Source: Manis javanica
Lineage: Eukaryota > Chordata > Mammalia > Pholidota > Manidae
Direction of reading: 5' to 3'
NCBI RefSeq assembly: GCF_040802235.1
Contig: NC_133169.1
Span: 44,461,034 to 44,525,033, forward strand
Length of the DNA stretch: 64,000 nucleotides
In this document: positions 48,866 through 61,342 of the stretch, piece by piece
Layout: the number at the start of each line of letters is the position of its first letter
Position numbering within the stretch: the first letter of the stretch is position 1
Notes under the pieces: generated by a model
The model's input: the letters and a program-made list of their open reading frames with translations, nothing else
What the model was told of the DNA's origin: nothing
Databases searched by the model: none
Program-made: the position numbers and the translations under genes

Positions 48866-49240
48866 ACCTCTTTTTAAAATAGCTTCCTTGAGGTATAATT
48901 GATATGTAAAGAACATGTTTAATGTGCACACTGTGATGAGTTTGGACATAAGAAAACACTGGTCATGTCATCATCAAACAGATATATCGAGCATGCACAA
49001 TGTTTCCTTGTGGGTCCTTGTTCTTTTTTTGTTTTATTTTTTATGGTCACAACACTTAACATGAGACACACACTCTTAACAAATTTTGAAGTATACAATG
49101 AGTATACAATGCCATATTGTATGCTACAGACACTACATTGTCGAGATCACTAGAACTTTTTCACCTAGCAGAACTGAAATTTTATTCCCGTTAAACAAAA
49201 GAGCTTCATTTCCCCTGCCCATCTCCAAGAGCCATCTGCT
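48866..49240 (-). mobile_element. Old L1 3' UTR, antisense arm
   Basis: CTTCCTTGAGGTATAATTGA, later AACAAATTTTGAAGTATACA and CAGAACTGAAATTTTATTCC follow the reverse complement of the common L1M 3' UTR. It is joined directly to a sense-oriented ORF2 end at 49,245. Confidence 0.7.
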
Positions 49241-49244
49241 TCCC

Positions 49245-49485
49245 CACGTTCACTGCAGCACGAGTCACGTGGCCAAGACGTACAGGCAAAGCTTAAGTGC
49301 CCACTGACACATGAACAGAGAAACAAAATACTGTATATACGTGCATTGGTTGTTCAGTCTTAAAACAACGTGGATTGTCCTAGAGGACGTCATGCTAGTT
49401 AGACAAGCTGGTCGGGGAAGGGTAAATACTGCATGACTCTGCTTCGTATTTATAGCAGCCAAACTCACACAGCACAGCAGCCTTT
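49245..49485 (+). mobile_element. Old L1 ORF2 C-terminus, inverted arm
   Basis: The words 'cactgcagcacgagtcacgt', 'ggccaagacgtacaggcaaa', 'taagtgcccactgacaca', then 'gggtaaatactgcatgact' follow the sense strand of the last part of L1 ORF2 (…TTGCAGCACTATTCACAATAGCCAAGAC…). The orientation is opposite to the adjacent 3' UTR, as expected for a twin-primed insertion. Confidence 0.7.
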
Positions 49486-52400
49486 TAACCAGACTCTTTT
49501 GGTCAAGAGCTGATCACGTGACTAGTTTCCACACTCTGGTGTGTCTAACTTTAGTTAATATGGGGTTAATTTTTGCACAGAACCTTAGGTAATGGGTAAC
49601 TTCAGCCAACACACATCCATCATTAGATGTGGTCCAGAAATAATTAGATCAAACCTATTGTCCATCCAGCCACATTGCAGCAAGCGGTTAAAGTATTTTT
49701 GTTGAGAAATGTTGACTATTCAATTTCGTGCAATTTTATTGTAAGGGAAATTTAAAACACTGCATTCTAATTCAGTGACTTCTCCCCTCCTTACCACCCT
49801 CCCAACCAAGAACAAGAAGCTGTGGAAAGCAGTGTATCTGACACTCTCAGGAAATTTGACCCATATCGTAATGAAAAATATCAAGTCATTTGAGAAAATA
49901 TGTATGTAAGTTGTAGAACATCAAAATTGCAAATACACCTTATGTAGGTGACAGACTCTTTCCTCTTCCAAAAACTGAAACTGATGGTCTGTATTCCAGG
50001 ATACACATCCTCTAGTTGTGGAAAAATCTGTTAGGTACTTCTCAAATACCTGACAGCCTTCAGCCAAACATTTCTAAAGTTAAAGCAGAAGAAAAGATCT
50101 ACACAAAAACATTTTCCTCTAATGAGTAAAAAATTGTTTTAATTATTTTATTCTGCAAAATTTTATAGCATTTGTCTTTACGGAAAAGCTCTTACCCTTT
50201 ATGATTTATTTATGAGGAACAACCATTAAGCACCCTATGCTTTGCAGTTAGTTTGAATTTATTTGTTCTGTTTTATTTTAGTGTCCTCAAAAATGGTTGC
50301 TTAAGATGATTACACTGTAAAATTTTACAGATAACATTATCACTTGTGAGTAGATCTGACATATAAAAGGACCTTCCATGAATGTACCATATAAGAACTG
50401 CATCTGGATAAGACTGTTAAAATACAATTTTAGATCTACAGAATATTCTCAGTATTACAGAAAAAAATGTAAACTCTACTTTTGCATACATTTCCTGATA
50501 CAACTATAACTTCCCTGAATCTGTTAGAGAAATAGCCCTTTTAAATATTTTGTAATGAATTAGGGTGGTCAGAACAATGAATTGTAAGTTTCACATTTAA
50601 AACAGCAATAAATTAAATGTTATTCATTAGCACTGTTGAAAGGCATCTGTTTTGATGAAAGACTTTTTGGATGTTTTATCTAGTGTTACGATGTTTTATA
50701 ATAAACTACCTGGCAGTATGATGAGATGGGAATAGAAATAATTGTGTTGCAAGGACATTACCATTTCCATATCTCATCTAATGTCAAAGAATGCAAAACT
50801 CTTTTTTCTGATTGGTACAAAGTGGATATACCATATTATATTGGTTTCAGAAAGAATGCAAAACTCTTGTGGATGACTCCCCTAAAGGCCAAGATGGAGA
50901 GCATGAGAAAAATACACTGCACTGCTCTCAAAAGACTTCTTCATATATATAAGCATACCTGACTCCTTTTGGCCAATCTCAATTTACTCTTTTACATGGA
51001 ACTGGAATATTTTGAGATGTTACTGATTCAGAATACATTAGATAAAAGAATACACGTAAAAATCATTACAAAAATGTTATCTCATCAATTAAATTTTGAA
51101 CCACAACATGTAAGATTTTTCTATTAATTATAACTTTTTAAAAGTGCAAATAAGAAGACTTAAGGTACAAAGTGGTCTTGAATTATCATTTAGTAGCTAA
51201 ATGTTATTATATCAAGACCTTATTTTCTCTCTCTTGGGGTGAGGTATCAAACATCTCTTTTTATGACAGAAGAAATCGGCCAAAATGGATCATTGGTATT
51301 CTCAGGGATTTTCCTGAAGATAGGAATCAATTTACTGATAAAAAAGAAATACTTCTCTAACTTTTTGAGTAGTAACAATAAGTGTTTTTGTGTTAAAATC
51401 CAAATACCACTCACTGGAGGAAAAGCAAAGAAAGGTCTTTCTGATCAAAATGACATAATGGTATCCAACGAAACAGTTTTGATACCACCCACAAGAATGC
51501 TCTCCTACGCGGTGACAATATTCATAGTAGGATGCTCACCAAGCAGTACAAAGGCAAAAATGGAAAAATTGGACTTAATTGGAGTGAGCTCACATTGTGA
51601 GTTCTGTCAAATAAGGGAATTTCCAAATGTCCAGTATCATTCATGTAGCCCTTCTGTGAGCTCAATTTCTGTGACGACCAGGCTGAACTAGCAAGCCCCC
51701 ACAGAAAGGACACAGATGGCACCTCACTGCACATAGGAACCTCCTACACCAGCTGTGACACGGCAGGTATTTCAGATTTCTGGCCACTTGCCTTTGGTGA
51801 TATTTGCAGTCTAAAAAGTCACTTATCATTTTAATTAAATTAATTCAAGAAAAAAAGTTATTGATCTTAAGTGTTTGCCACCAAAGAGAGTTATGGCGCA
51901 ACCAACGGATAAGTACAAATACATTAGGCTTGATTGTCTTAACCAAATCTGTGTATGTTAGCCAGATTTTGGATGCATATCAAGGAGATAATAGGAATTA
52001 AAAGGCCAAGATGAAGGACAGGATGCTTAAAGAGTAATAAGTGTCAGTAAGTGATTCAAAATCAGAAATCATCATAGGAGAAAAAATAGCTAAGGAAATA
52101 AAAAAGAGCATTTATCTTAGAGTATGATTACCTGTAGCTTTACTCATCTGATTTTGTTTTGTGGTTCTGGAAAGTATTCACCTTTATATAGTCATCTACC
52201 TAGTGTGAATGCTTTGTCTGCAAACTAACTTCTACTTTTCCTACAGCTTCATTTGATATATAGAAATATTTATTGAGGAAAAATCTGCATTGAATTCTTC
52301 TTAATGATACTCAGTTTGAGCTATCTATCAGGGACAACCTCCCATCATATCGAGAATGACCTATTTATTTTTAAAAGAAGGATCTATGGAACAATTTTTG

Positions 52401-52879
52401 GGGTTTTCGGATGTGTCTCTTAAAAGTATCTAATATTTTCTTTCCAGTGTTTTTTTAAATCAGCCTTTCTCTGATTTCTCTTCTAGAACACAAAATGTCC
52501 TGCATATTCCCTGATTTTGTTTATAACTCATGAGTCGTTCCATAATTTTAACACCGTTTGACATCTGGAGAGGCTAATAATTGTCGAAACCATAAATTCC
52601 TGACCACATTTTTCCTTTACTTTTTGTTCGATCCCTTTGTTGAGTTCCCTGTTTTTGTCTAGACGGCCCAGTGAATTTGGGCTTAGGCTGTGTCCCTGGG
52701 AGTGATAAGGGGAAAAGCCACTTGACTTGAAAGTGAAGTGCTCACCAGAGTACAATAAACTTTTCTTTTCAAAAGCAAAAAATGAAGCTTATTTAAACAA
52801 AACAAAATCTACAACATGTTGGATGGAGATGGAGTAGATGACTCACTCATTTCCAGAAGGCATTTACCTTCCCTTTTGG
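49486..52879. other. AT-rich unique region
   Basis: About 3.4 kb without a recognisable gene. A 150-codon frame at 51,239-51,691 has no motif and an ordinary AT-rich composition, so I do not call it. The stretch 52,540-52,790, ending in TACAATAAACTTTTC, is faintly LTR-like but unproven. Confidence 0.5.
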
Positions 52880-53405
52880 GGATGTTTGGTTTTTAGCCTG
52901 TTGCCAGCCTCTCCCTATTTCTCCCACCTTCTGTCCTGGCAAATATTTTTCTGCTCTCTGTTTCTGTGAGTTTCCCTTTATTTTTTTTTAGATTCCAAGT
53001 ATAAGTGATACCATTCAGTGCAATGATCTCCATTCATGCCCACATTGTCACATTTCCTTCTTTTTTAAGCCTAAAAAGATATGCCTATATATGTGATACA
53101 TAGATATATGTGCACATATATGTTACATGCTATTGATTCTTTCATCCCTTAATGGAGGTTTAGATTATTTCCAATAATTTAACTATTGTGACTAAGGATG
53201 AAATGAATAGGGAGCACAGATGTCTTCAAGACAATGATTTTGTTTCATTCAGATATATACCAGGAAGTGGGATTGCTGGGTCATAGGATAGTTCTATTTT
53301 TAATTTTTTAATGAACCTCCATAGTTTTCCATAGTGGCAGAGTCAGTATATATTCCCACCATAGTATACAAGGGCTCTACATTTTGTTACTTCCATTGTA
53401 ATTTC
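52880..53405 (-). mobile_element. Old L1 3' UTR and ORF2 C-terminus, antisense
   Basis: A TTTCCTTCTTTTTTAAGCC block, then CAGGAAGTGGGATTGCTGGG, then AATGAACCTCCATAGTTTTC match the reverse complement of the ORF2 end. Decayed, 5'-truncated at about 53,405. Confidence 0.8.
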
Positions 53406-53447
53406 CTCTTTTTAAAAGAATTTTACCAATATTATTATGGAAAATAC

Positions 53448-53789
53448 TGAAAAAACCTGGACTGGATCACTGACAAAAGAACCAAGCAGCACTCGAGGTC
53501 TTGGACTATTGAGGCTTTATTTCACACTGGCAGGCTCAGAGGGGAGTAGTCTCCCAAAAGTCTGAGCCCTGAGCAAAGGCAAAGGGAGCAATATATATCT
53601 TTCTGCTTCTATCCCTGTAACATTCCTATGCTACAGGCAAGGGGGAGGGAGTTTAGAGAGTAAGAGCCTGGCAGAGGGGGAGTGAAGGGGAGGGGGAAGT
53701 GAAGGGGGTTTCTGTTGCCTTTGGTAAGAAGAGCAGCAGAAGGGAACCACCTGGCCTAGACTGCTGTCCTTGTAAATTTTTCCTTATCA
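53448..53789 (-). repeat. ERV LTR (3' LTR), antisense
   Basis: About 342 bp bounded by TGAAAAAACC on this strand and CCTTATCA at the other end, i.e. TGATAAGG...GGTTTTTTCA on the minus strand, with the TG...CA ends of a retroviral LTR. Minus strand carries AATAAAGCCTCAATAG, a polyadenylation signal in the R region (about 53,520). It is directly preceded by a purine tract (complement of CTCTCCCCTCTG at 53,790-53,801), a plausible polypurine tract. Confidence 0.7.
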
Positions 53790-54090
53790 CTCTCCCCTCT
53801 GAGGCCCCTTTAAACTCTATGTTTTAGGGGGCATCATCTCCCTGGTTTATGACAGGGTCACAGTGGCTCCACATATACATGAGCTGTATGGAGGAAACAT
53901 GTGCCTCAATAAAGTTAATGAGCCAGTTAAATATGACGGGTCCCACTAATAGTCTAAGGAACATCAGAACCGCTGGCCCAGCAAGGCCAGTTAGAAGAGT
54001 TGTTAGCCATGAATTCCATTCAAACCATCCTTGGAATCAAGACTTTTTGTTTTTTAACATCTTATTCCTACACTGGATGTTTTCTTTTAC
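53790..54090 (-). other. ERV env 3' end/polypurine tract region
   Basis: Lies between the env TM remnant and the LTR. On the minus strand it should encode the env membrane anchor and tail, but no clean frame is left. The polypurine tract is next to the LTR. Confidence 0.5.
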
Positions 54091-54396
54091 TTAGGCTAGA
54101 AAGCTTCTACCTATCCCAGACCTATTTGCATAAAAATAACAATCTTCTCCAAGGGTTACACATAAGCCTCCCTGGGACATGGACAGGAGGTCCAGTCCTC
54201 TAAGATTCTGTAACACTACTTCAGCCAGGGAATCAATTTGATCTTGCATCTGAATCGTGGTGGTTTCAAGATGCTCTAAATCTTGAACAACTTCTTCTGT
54301 TAGGGCAGCGAGCCCTAAGCCTCCTTTTATTAGCACCGCTGTGCCTACTGCAGCTGATCCATCTACACTGAGCCCGGCTAGAGCAGGGATCAGCAA
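54091..54396 (-). pseudogene. ERV env transmembrane (TM) remnant, gammaretrovirus-like
   Basis: A 101-codon minus-strand frame. It starts with a fusion-peptide-like A/G/V-rich stretch (residues 4-30), then a heptad region (about 31-60) and the leash LQNLRGLDLL (62-71). The CX6CC motif reads C, six residues, C, then Y instead of the second cysteine. An N-glycosylation site (NRS) follows. In the family TM drives membrane fusion. Here the frame is truncated, the cysteine pair is damaged and most of the surface subunit is missing, so it is a dead relic. Confidence 0.82.
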
Positions 54397-54779
54397 GCGG
54401 GCAGCCCATTTTGCCTGGGAAATCTCACTGGGGAGAAGGAGGTAGCTCCCTTTAGCCCACTATACACTTCATAGCTTTTGTACAGTTGAACATTACAGAG
54501 AGGTACTTTGGAAATGCAGGCTGAGACTTGAGTCAGCTAGGAGAGACAGGTAAGCACAGTAAAACAGCTTAACGATTACCCAATAGACAATAGAAAGGGC
54601 AACTTTTTTGAGGAATAGTCCAGTCCAGGGGTACAACATCTGAGTCCACTGCCCAGAATAACAGACACTACTCTGATATGAGCCAGGATCCATGGCACAC
54701 AGGTGTCCATTAGTCAGAGAGCAATCATCATGCGGAGGCAGAGAGAATGCTGGAGGTCTGGCTGGGCCTCCCACTGATG
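54397..54779 (-). other. Residual env surface region / deletion scar of the ERV
   Basis: Only about 0.4 kb separates the TM remnant from pol; a full surface subunit needs more than 1 kb. Minus-strand phrases with cysteines (HDDCSLTNGHLC, SSVCYSGQW) look like SU leftovers. Large internal deletion inferred. Confidence 0.5.
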
Positions 54780-55110
54780 TGCTTCCTCATCAGGATGATG
54801 GGCCCTTTTCACTCTGGAGTGACGGACCCCTGAGTGATGCCTGTAACCTTGAGGGCAGGAGGAGTGGTTAGAACAACAATGTGGGGACAAGTCTGCTGAG
54901 GTTTGAGGGGATTCTTTTTCCAACCTTTAACTCAGACTGAGTCCTCAGCCTGGAAGGAATATCCTGGGGTTCCTAGAGAGATCAGGGCTCTTTCTATGAT
55001 GTATTGTTATAGCTTATTTAGCGTGGCTCCCAAGGCTTGGTGCTGTTCTCTTGCTCCCTTATCTCCTATTTGGTGTAGGTTCCCTGGGATGCTTCCTAGA
55101 CATGGGGGAG
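54780..55110 (-). pseudogene. ERV pol: integrase C-terminal domain remnant
   Basis: On the minus strand the order matches the end of gammaretroviral integrase: REQHQALGATLNKL (about 55,060-55,013), GYSFQAEDSV and VKGWKK (about 54,960-54,915), and the SH3-like core PHIVVLTTPPALKVTGI (about 54,886-54,836). A stop interrupts the segment (Trp codon of the 'DSVW' phrase lost, about 54,935) and frames shift afterwards. Everything upstream (gag, protease, RT, 5' LTR) is absent or not recognisable. Confidence 0.78.
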
Positions 55111-56329
55111 GGCATCCATATTGGAAGTTGCTTGACTACTGCATTCGTTGTAAACCATAACTTTAAATCAAAACACACCCATAAAAAATGTGGCTGAAGC
55201 AAAATTAGAGATTTCTTTCACAGTAAAGAAATGGGTGAGATTCCACCATCAAATATGACTGGGCACCTGGGCTCCCATAGGGTTCTCCTCAGCATTCTAA
55301 GCACATAGCTCTAATTCTCAGGAATCAAAGCAAGCCTGGCAGCTGCATCCATCCTGCACCCATCCACTGCAGCTCCAAACTTTTACAATTAGTGGACCGC
55401 AGCCCCAGTTGTTGCATCCGGGTCCTGGTACCTGCAAGGAGGGAAGGGCATGTGAGCTGCACTGAGACCCTTGGAAGAATGCTTTGTGGAAGCAGTTCTA
55501 AAAATTTCTAATTAATCTATATTTGAAAAAGTTGTGTTATCTGGACACCTTCAGATGTCAAGGAGTCCTGGACATATGGTTTTCATTTGAGTCAAATCTT
55601 TGTAAAGCGACCAGCAGTGTCAAGACCTGCATATATTATAAGTTCTTACTCATATACTTATACTAAAAAATTAGCATGCTCTCTATATGCATACATTGTT
55701 TATACATATATATATTTAATTTTAAACTGTGTATATTCATATCCAGACAGAAGTATTTGATTAACCATCAGGCTTATGTAACACATTACAATGCCCTTTA
55801 GTCTGACTTTTCATTTGTTATTTTAGTAAATTATGAGTTGTCCACTAATATTTATTCTCTTTTTAATGATGGGCTTATGGTTGGAGAGGTAGAATTATCT
55901 ATGTAAACCTCATCATCAAAAAAGACATCCAGAATAATGGGCACAAGTTCCATTATCTTGTATTTAGATGGTCAATCTTACAAAAAGTTCAAGTTGATGC
56001 AATATAGCAAATTTGATATGTGTATATTCCATGTCATAATAGTAAACAAGGTAGGAAATTGAGCACTACATTCTCATTTGTAATATGTTAATATTTGTAT
56101 ATTGTCAAAATAATTGCTTTTATGCATCTATGATTTAACATTTCATTGTTCATAAATAGTTCCTTATCTATGATTATATATTCAACTCTTAGTTTTTTGG
56201 TACTGTTTCTCTGAATTTCTCCCTCAATGAATGGAACATTAAAGTTACAATTCTTGTTTAAGAAATAATAACAATTTTCACTATTAAAATCACTATTAAA
56301 ATAAAAGTACATAAAAAGAATATGGAAAC
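55111..56329. other. Unclassified DNA right of the ERV
   Basis: 55,200-55,450 is moderately GC-rich and might be further ERV or another repeat, with nothing certain. 55,500-56,329 is AT-rich unique sequence. Confidence 0.45.
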
Positions 56330-56870
56330 ATAAACTCATGCTGCTTGTTTCACTCAGCGTAATTCTTTTTGATCTCATACAAATTATTGCACATATTGTA
56401 GTAAGTTTTTATTGCCAAGCAGTAATTTTTTATATATGTATCTTTGAAGAACATTTGTATTATTTTCTGATTTTGATGATTTTAAATATATGGCTATTGA
56501 TTGATATTGTATACAGATTGGTACATAAAATTTTATACTTCTCCAAAAAAGCTAGGGCTATGATTTCTGGGTCATGAGTATATGTTTACTGTATTAGAAA
56601 CTGACCACATTTTTCAGATTAGTTACAGCATTTTACATTGCCACCAGCAGTGCATGAGAGATTCAGTTGTTCATCCTCACACCCATTTAATATGGTCACT
56701 ATGTTGTATTTTACTGCTGGTTCCACATGTAACCTTGATTTGCATTTCCATGTCTATTGATCCTGAACATCTTCTTTTCTTTACCATTTATCACATCAGT
56801 GAAGTGACTATCCATTTTTTTAATTGTGTCATTTAGTTTATACTGGAATACTGGGTGATTTCTTTCTAAT
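56330..56870 (-). mobile_element. Old L1 ORF2 C-terminus, antisense
   Basis: TTTCACTCAGCGTAATTCTT, then TCTGGGTCATGAGTATATG, CATTGCCACCAGCAGTGCAT and TTGATTTGCATTTCCATGTC, in reverse-complement ORF2 order. Confidence 0.75.
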
Positions 56871-56879
56871 TTATTTTCA

Positions 56880-57765
56880 TTAAACTATAGCAGAAATAAA
56901 ATATTATATTGGTTTCAATTATGCAATACAATGATTCTACAGTTAAACCCACTATTAAAACCTCATCCCAACTAGTATGCTTACTATGTGTCAACATAGG
57001 AAGATGTTAAAGAATCACTGTATTCTGCATACTGGACTCCCAACTTGTGATCAACTTATGATTGAGATTTTGGGCCTATTTATCTGCCTCACCCACACTA
57101 CCCACCCACACTAACCTCTCCCCCATGGTAACTTCCAGACCTCTCTCGGTGTCTATAAATCTACTTTTATTTTAAGTTTGATTTCTTTTTTTTTAATTCC
57201 ATACATAAGTGATATCATATGGTATTTCCCTTTATCCACCTGGTTTATTTCATATAGCATAATACTTTCTGGGTCCATCCATATGGTTGCAAATGGCAGG
57301 ATTTCTTTATTTTTTATGGATGAATAATATTCCATTGTGTATATGTACCACCTCTTATTTATTCATTAATCTGGTTATGGATGCTTAACTTAGGTTGCTT
57401 CCATATACTGGCTATTGTAAACAACACAGAAATAAACACAGGGATGCACAAAGCATTATGAAACAGGGATTTTGAATTCTTTTCATAAATACCTGGAAGT
57501 GGACTTACTGGGTCATATGGAATTTCTATTTTTAGTTGCTTAGGACTCTGCATATTTCTTTCCATAGTGTCTGCATCAATTTACATTCCCACCAGCAGTG
57601 CAGGAAGGCTCGCTTTTCCCCACATCCTCACCAATGCTTGTTATTTCCTGTCTTTTAGATAGTGGCCACTCTAAGTGGCGTGAGGTTAGAGCTCCTGTGC
57701 TTTGGTTTGCATTTCCCTGGTGACTGACAATGTGCCAATAACCTTCAGGAATGAAAATAAAATGA
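56880..57765 (-). mobile_element. L1 3' UTR and ORF2 C-terminus, antisense
   Basis: The 3' UTR is on the left (about 56,890-57,150). ORF2 end peptides are readable on the minus strand: MEYYSSIKNKEILPFATIWM (57,335 leftwards) and LKIEIPYDPVSPLPGIY (about 57,540). It is less decayed than its neighbour at 56,330. 5'-truncated at about 57,740. Confidence 0.85.
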
Positions 57766-58140
57766 AACATTCCCAGATAAAGGAAAATTATTCATCATGA
57801 GAAGACTTATTCTAAAACAATTGCAAAATTATTTGAAACAAATTAGAAATTTTATCAAAAATATATATGGCATAATAGAAGAAATGAAGAATGGCAGAAA
57901 AGCTAAAGAGATTATATTTGCTTGAGTTATTTGAAATAAGGTTGTTGATAAAATTCAAGTGCTAAAGTCTCTTCTGTAGGTTTACAATGGTTATATATTA
58001 AAAACAGAAAAACACAGAGAGGTAAGTAAAATGGCTTAGTTTTAGGTAAAATTCTACATTCAACTTAAAATGAAAAACACTATTTTGAGGTTATCTGTGA
58101 AAAAAATGAACGTATGTCATGCAAAGAAATATTCCTTTTA
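57766..58140. other. AT-rich unique DNA
   Basis: Nothing recognised. Confidence 0.5.
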
Positions 58141-58216
58141 GTTTTGTTATATCCTTATTGAAATATAATTGTTATACAATATCATACTGATTTCAGATGT
58201 GCAACATAATGATCTA

Positions 58217-58250
<34 letters not shown>

Positions 58251-58770
58251 GCACGTTAATGTATATACTTAATGTTCACCATGAAAAGTGTAGGTTTCTG
58301 TCAACAGACAACAGAATTAGAATACTGACTTTATTTCCCATGCTTTATTTCCATTCTTGTGATGAATTTATTTTATGATAAGAATGGTGTACCTTTTCAT
58401 TCTCCTCAGCGATTTTGGCAGGTTCCCCAACCTCCTCCTCATGACAATACAGACTGTTCTTTGTGTTTATTAGTCTATTTCTGTTTTGTTTGTTGTTTTT
58501 TGATTCCACATATAAGTTAAATCATGTAGTATTTGTCTTTTCCTATTTGACTTATTTAAATTGACATACTCTCTAGGTCCACCTATTTTACTGCGAATGA
58601 CAATACTGATTTATTTTATATTGTTGAGTTGCACACATCACTTATTTTCTTCTTACATTCATTTGTCAAAGGACACATATTTCTTCCATATCTTGTTATT
58701 GTAAATGATGTCACAATAAGCATAGTAGTACATATGTAATTTTGAATTAGTGGTAGGAACATTCTGAAAA
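58141..58770 (-). mobile_element. Old L1 3' UTR and ORF2 end, antisense
   Basis: TTATTGAAATATAATTGTTA at the left is the L1M 3' UTR start in reverse complement. TGATTCCACATATAAGTTAA and TTCCATATCTTGTTATTGTA further right are the ORF2 end. Confidence 0.7.
58217..58250 (+). repeat. (AC)13(AT)4 microsatellite
   Basis: A pure AC dinucleotide run at 58,217-58,242 followed by AT repeats, inside the L1 3' UTR. Confidence 0.95.
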
Positions 58771-59125
58771 TTCTCCCTCAAATTTCTGTGTCTATCACTG
58801 AAACCTGTGAATATGATGAGATGTCAGTTCCATGACACTGTGATCTTATATGGCACGACTGACCATAAGATGAGAAAATTACCCTGCATTATCTATGTAT
58901 TTTCAAAGGAATTTTATGATAACTTAAAATAAGAGAACTTTATTTTACTAGTAGCAGAAGAATAAGTCAAAAGTATGTGAAATATGAGAATTATGACAAC
59001 ATGTTGCTCTCTTTGAATACAAAAATCCCACAAAGAAAGTACCATAAAAGTTAACATACAATAGCTATGAGAAGTATAGGCACAAATGTCCTCAACAATG
59101 AACAAATCATATCCACCAGCACACA
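58771..59125. other. AT-rich unique DNA
   Basis: Nothing recognised. Confidence 0.5.
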
Positions 59126-60390
59126 GAAGGTGACAAATATCATTTACATGAAAACAACTACATTTAATATCAGACTTATTGCAGAAAGACTAAATAATAG
59201 ATGAATACCTAAACACTAGATTAAGGAACAAGGTAAGGATGTCAATCCCTATGAACTGCATTCAACGGTGTGTAGTATATGTCCTAGCAATTTAATAATA
59301 TTAGAACTATAAACAAAACCATAGAATTATAAAGAAGAATATAAACGTGCCTGTTCTGAGATAATATGACTTTCAATGTAAAACAATCAAGAGAAATCTG
59401 CACCAAAATTACCTCCTAGAATTAGTGTCAGTTTAGTAAAGTCACAGGACATAGGTTTTAAACATGAAAGTGCATCATATTTCTCCTTGGTAGCAATAAG
59501 AATTTGGTAGGCAAGCAGTACAGTTGACATAACTCCAAAGCTAATTGAAATATCAGGTAATTATGTAAATAGGTTCAGGATCATTATGATGGAAACCTCC
59601 AAATATCAGTGAAAGATATGAAACAATTAATTAAACAGAAAGACATACCATGTTCATGGACTGTAAGAAAACACAATAAATATTTTATTTCTTATCCTAT
59701 TAATCTATGCTTTTCTCATAATTACAGTCAATTCACAACTGGATTTTTATACATCTAGACAAACTGATAGTAATGCTTATGTGGACTGGGCAGAGAAACT
59801 ATAATATATGAATTAACTCAAAAAATAAAAAGGTTGGATGTATCAGTCTATCCAATTTCAGACTTACTATGAGGGTACAATTAAAACTTTGGGGTATTAC
59901 TGAATGGATAGAGAAATAGGTCACTGGACACATGTACATAGTCCAGAAAAAGATCCATGCACATGTGGTCATTTGTTCATTGAGAAAGATACTATAAAAC
60001 AATTTAATGGAGACTGGTTACCAAATTAATTGAGAAAATAAATCATAAAATTACAACACTCTATAAAGAAAGCACAAATAAAATTTTAACTACCTGATTA
60101 CAGAGAATGCCTAAAATGACACCAAAGAAAAATTGATAAAATGACTGAAAAAACATACTTTATCAAAATTAAAATTCAATGATCTAACAACAGCAAAGGC
60201 ACAATCCAAGAAAACAGTAGTTGTAAGCACAACTTTATTAAAATTTAAACATCTGCTCTCCAAAAGACAATGTCTGGTTAGTGAGAAGACAAGTCATGAA
60301 TTAGGAGAAAATATTTTCAAAAGACATAGCTGACAAAGAACTGTTCCCTAAAACTACAAAGCACACTTACCACTGAGGAAAAAGTGAACA
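59126..60390 (+). mobile_element. Old L1 ORF2 relic, sense
   Basis: Follows ORF2 order from after the RT core: ATCAGACTTATTGCAGAAAG, GACATACCATGTTCATGGAC (about 59,641), AACTTTGGGGTATTACTGAA (about 59,886), AAGATCCATGCACATG, then TCCAAAAGACAATGTCTGG. Many stops. Confidence 0.75.
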
Positions 60391-60560
60391 CACCACCAGT
60401 AAAAAAATAGTTCAAACATTGGTTTCAAGTATACAACATAATATTTAACAATTATATACATTATTAAATCCTCATCTAACTAGTGCAGTTATTATCTATC
60501 AATGTAGAAAGATACTATAAAACCATTGACAATATTCTTTATGTTGGTTAAGCAATATTT
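60391..60560 (-). mobile_element. Possible old L1 3' UTR piece, antisense
   Basis: TTGGTTTCAAGTATACAACA, then TAAATCCTCATCTAACTAGT, resembles the L1M 3' UTR stretch at 56,915-57,010. Weak. Confidence 0.4.
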
Positions 60561-61342
60561 TTCAGGGTCATTCTTTGATTGGCCATTATTTTCAAATAAT
60601 GCAATAATCAAGCAAATGCTAGCAATGGAGAGGAAAAGTGGATTTGAAAAGATATAGAAAGAAATATACAGGGATTTTCTGGTTATAACCCAGTATCCAC
60701 TTCTGTTGCCCGTAGGCCTAACAGGTAACCTAAAAAACTAAATGAAGTTAAAATCTATTTAATAACTTTAATAGAAAAAAACCAAAGATCTAAAAAGAGG
60801 TTTCAAATTAATCTGTGAATAAATAAATTTAAAAAATGAAAAATGGCTCACATCGATGCCCATATAGATCTATATTTGGTACAATCAGAAAAAGAGTGCT
60901 TCTCAGTGAAAACAGTGGGTAAAAGCAGAGTTTCACAGCCATGGGAAAGACTGAGTGGAAATGTGGGCACGGAGCTGCACTGTGAAATTCATGTTTCTCA
61001 ATGTCTTTTGTATGTTCATGTTTAAATTTTTCCTAATATTTTATTTTGAACATTTATCCAATTACAGAAAATTGGAATTGCATAATGGACATCTATATTC
61101 CCTTCACCTGAACTCACTAAATGTACATATATTGCTTGATCTACATGTATCTATTCTTAAAATTTATAGATAATTTTTTACATTAATCCATCATTCTCAT
61201 AGAAAAGCAGTCAGCAATTATAGGTGGAAATAAGTTTGTAATTGCACTCAATTTGAGCCTGAAGGATTGTAACAAAACCTTTCATGTGCATAGTCTAAAC
61301 AGTAGAAACATGTGTAATAATGCATAAAAATTATACTAAAGT
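60561..61342. other. AT-rich unique DNA
   Basis: Left flank of L1-D. No gene recognised. Confidence 0.6.

Noticed and set aside
51239..51691. 150-codon + strand frame
   Set aside because: No motif, AT-rich background, no supporting context; consistent with chance.
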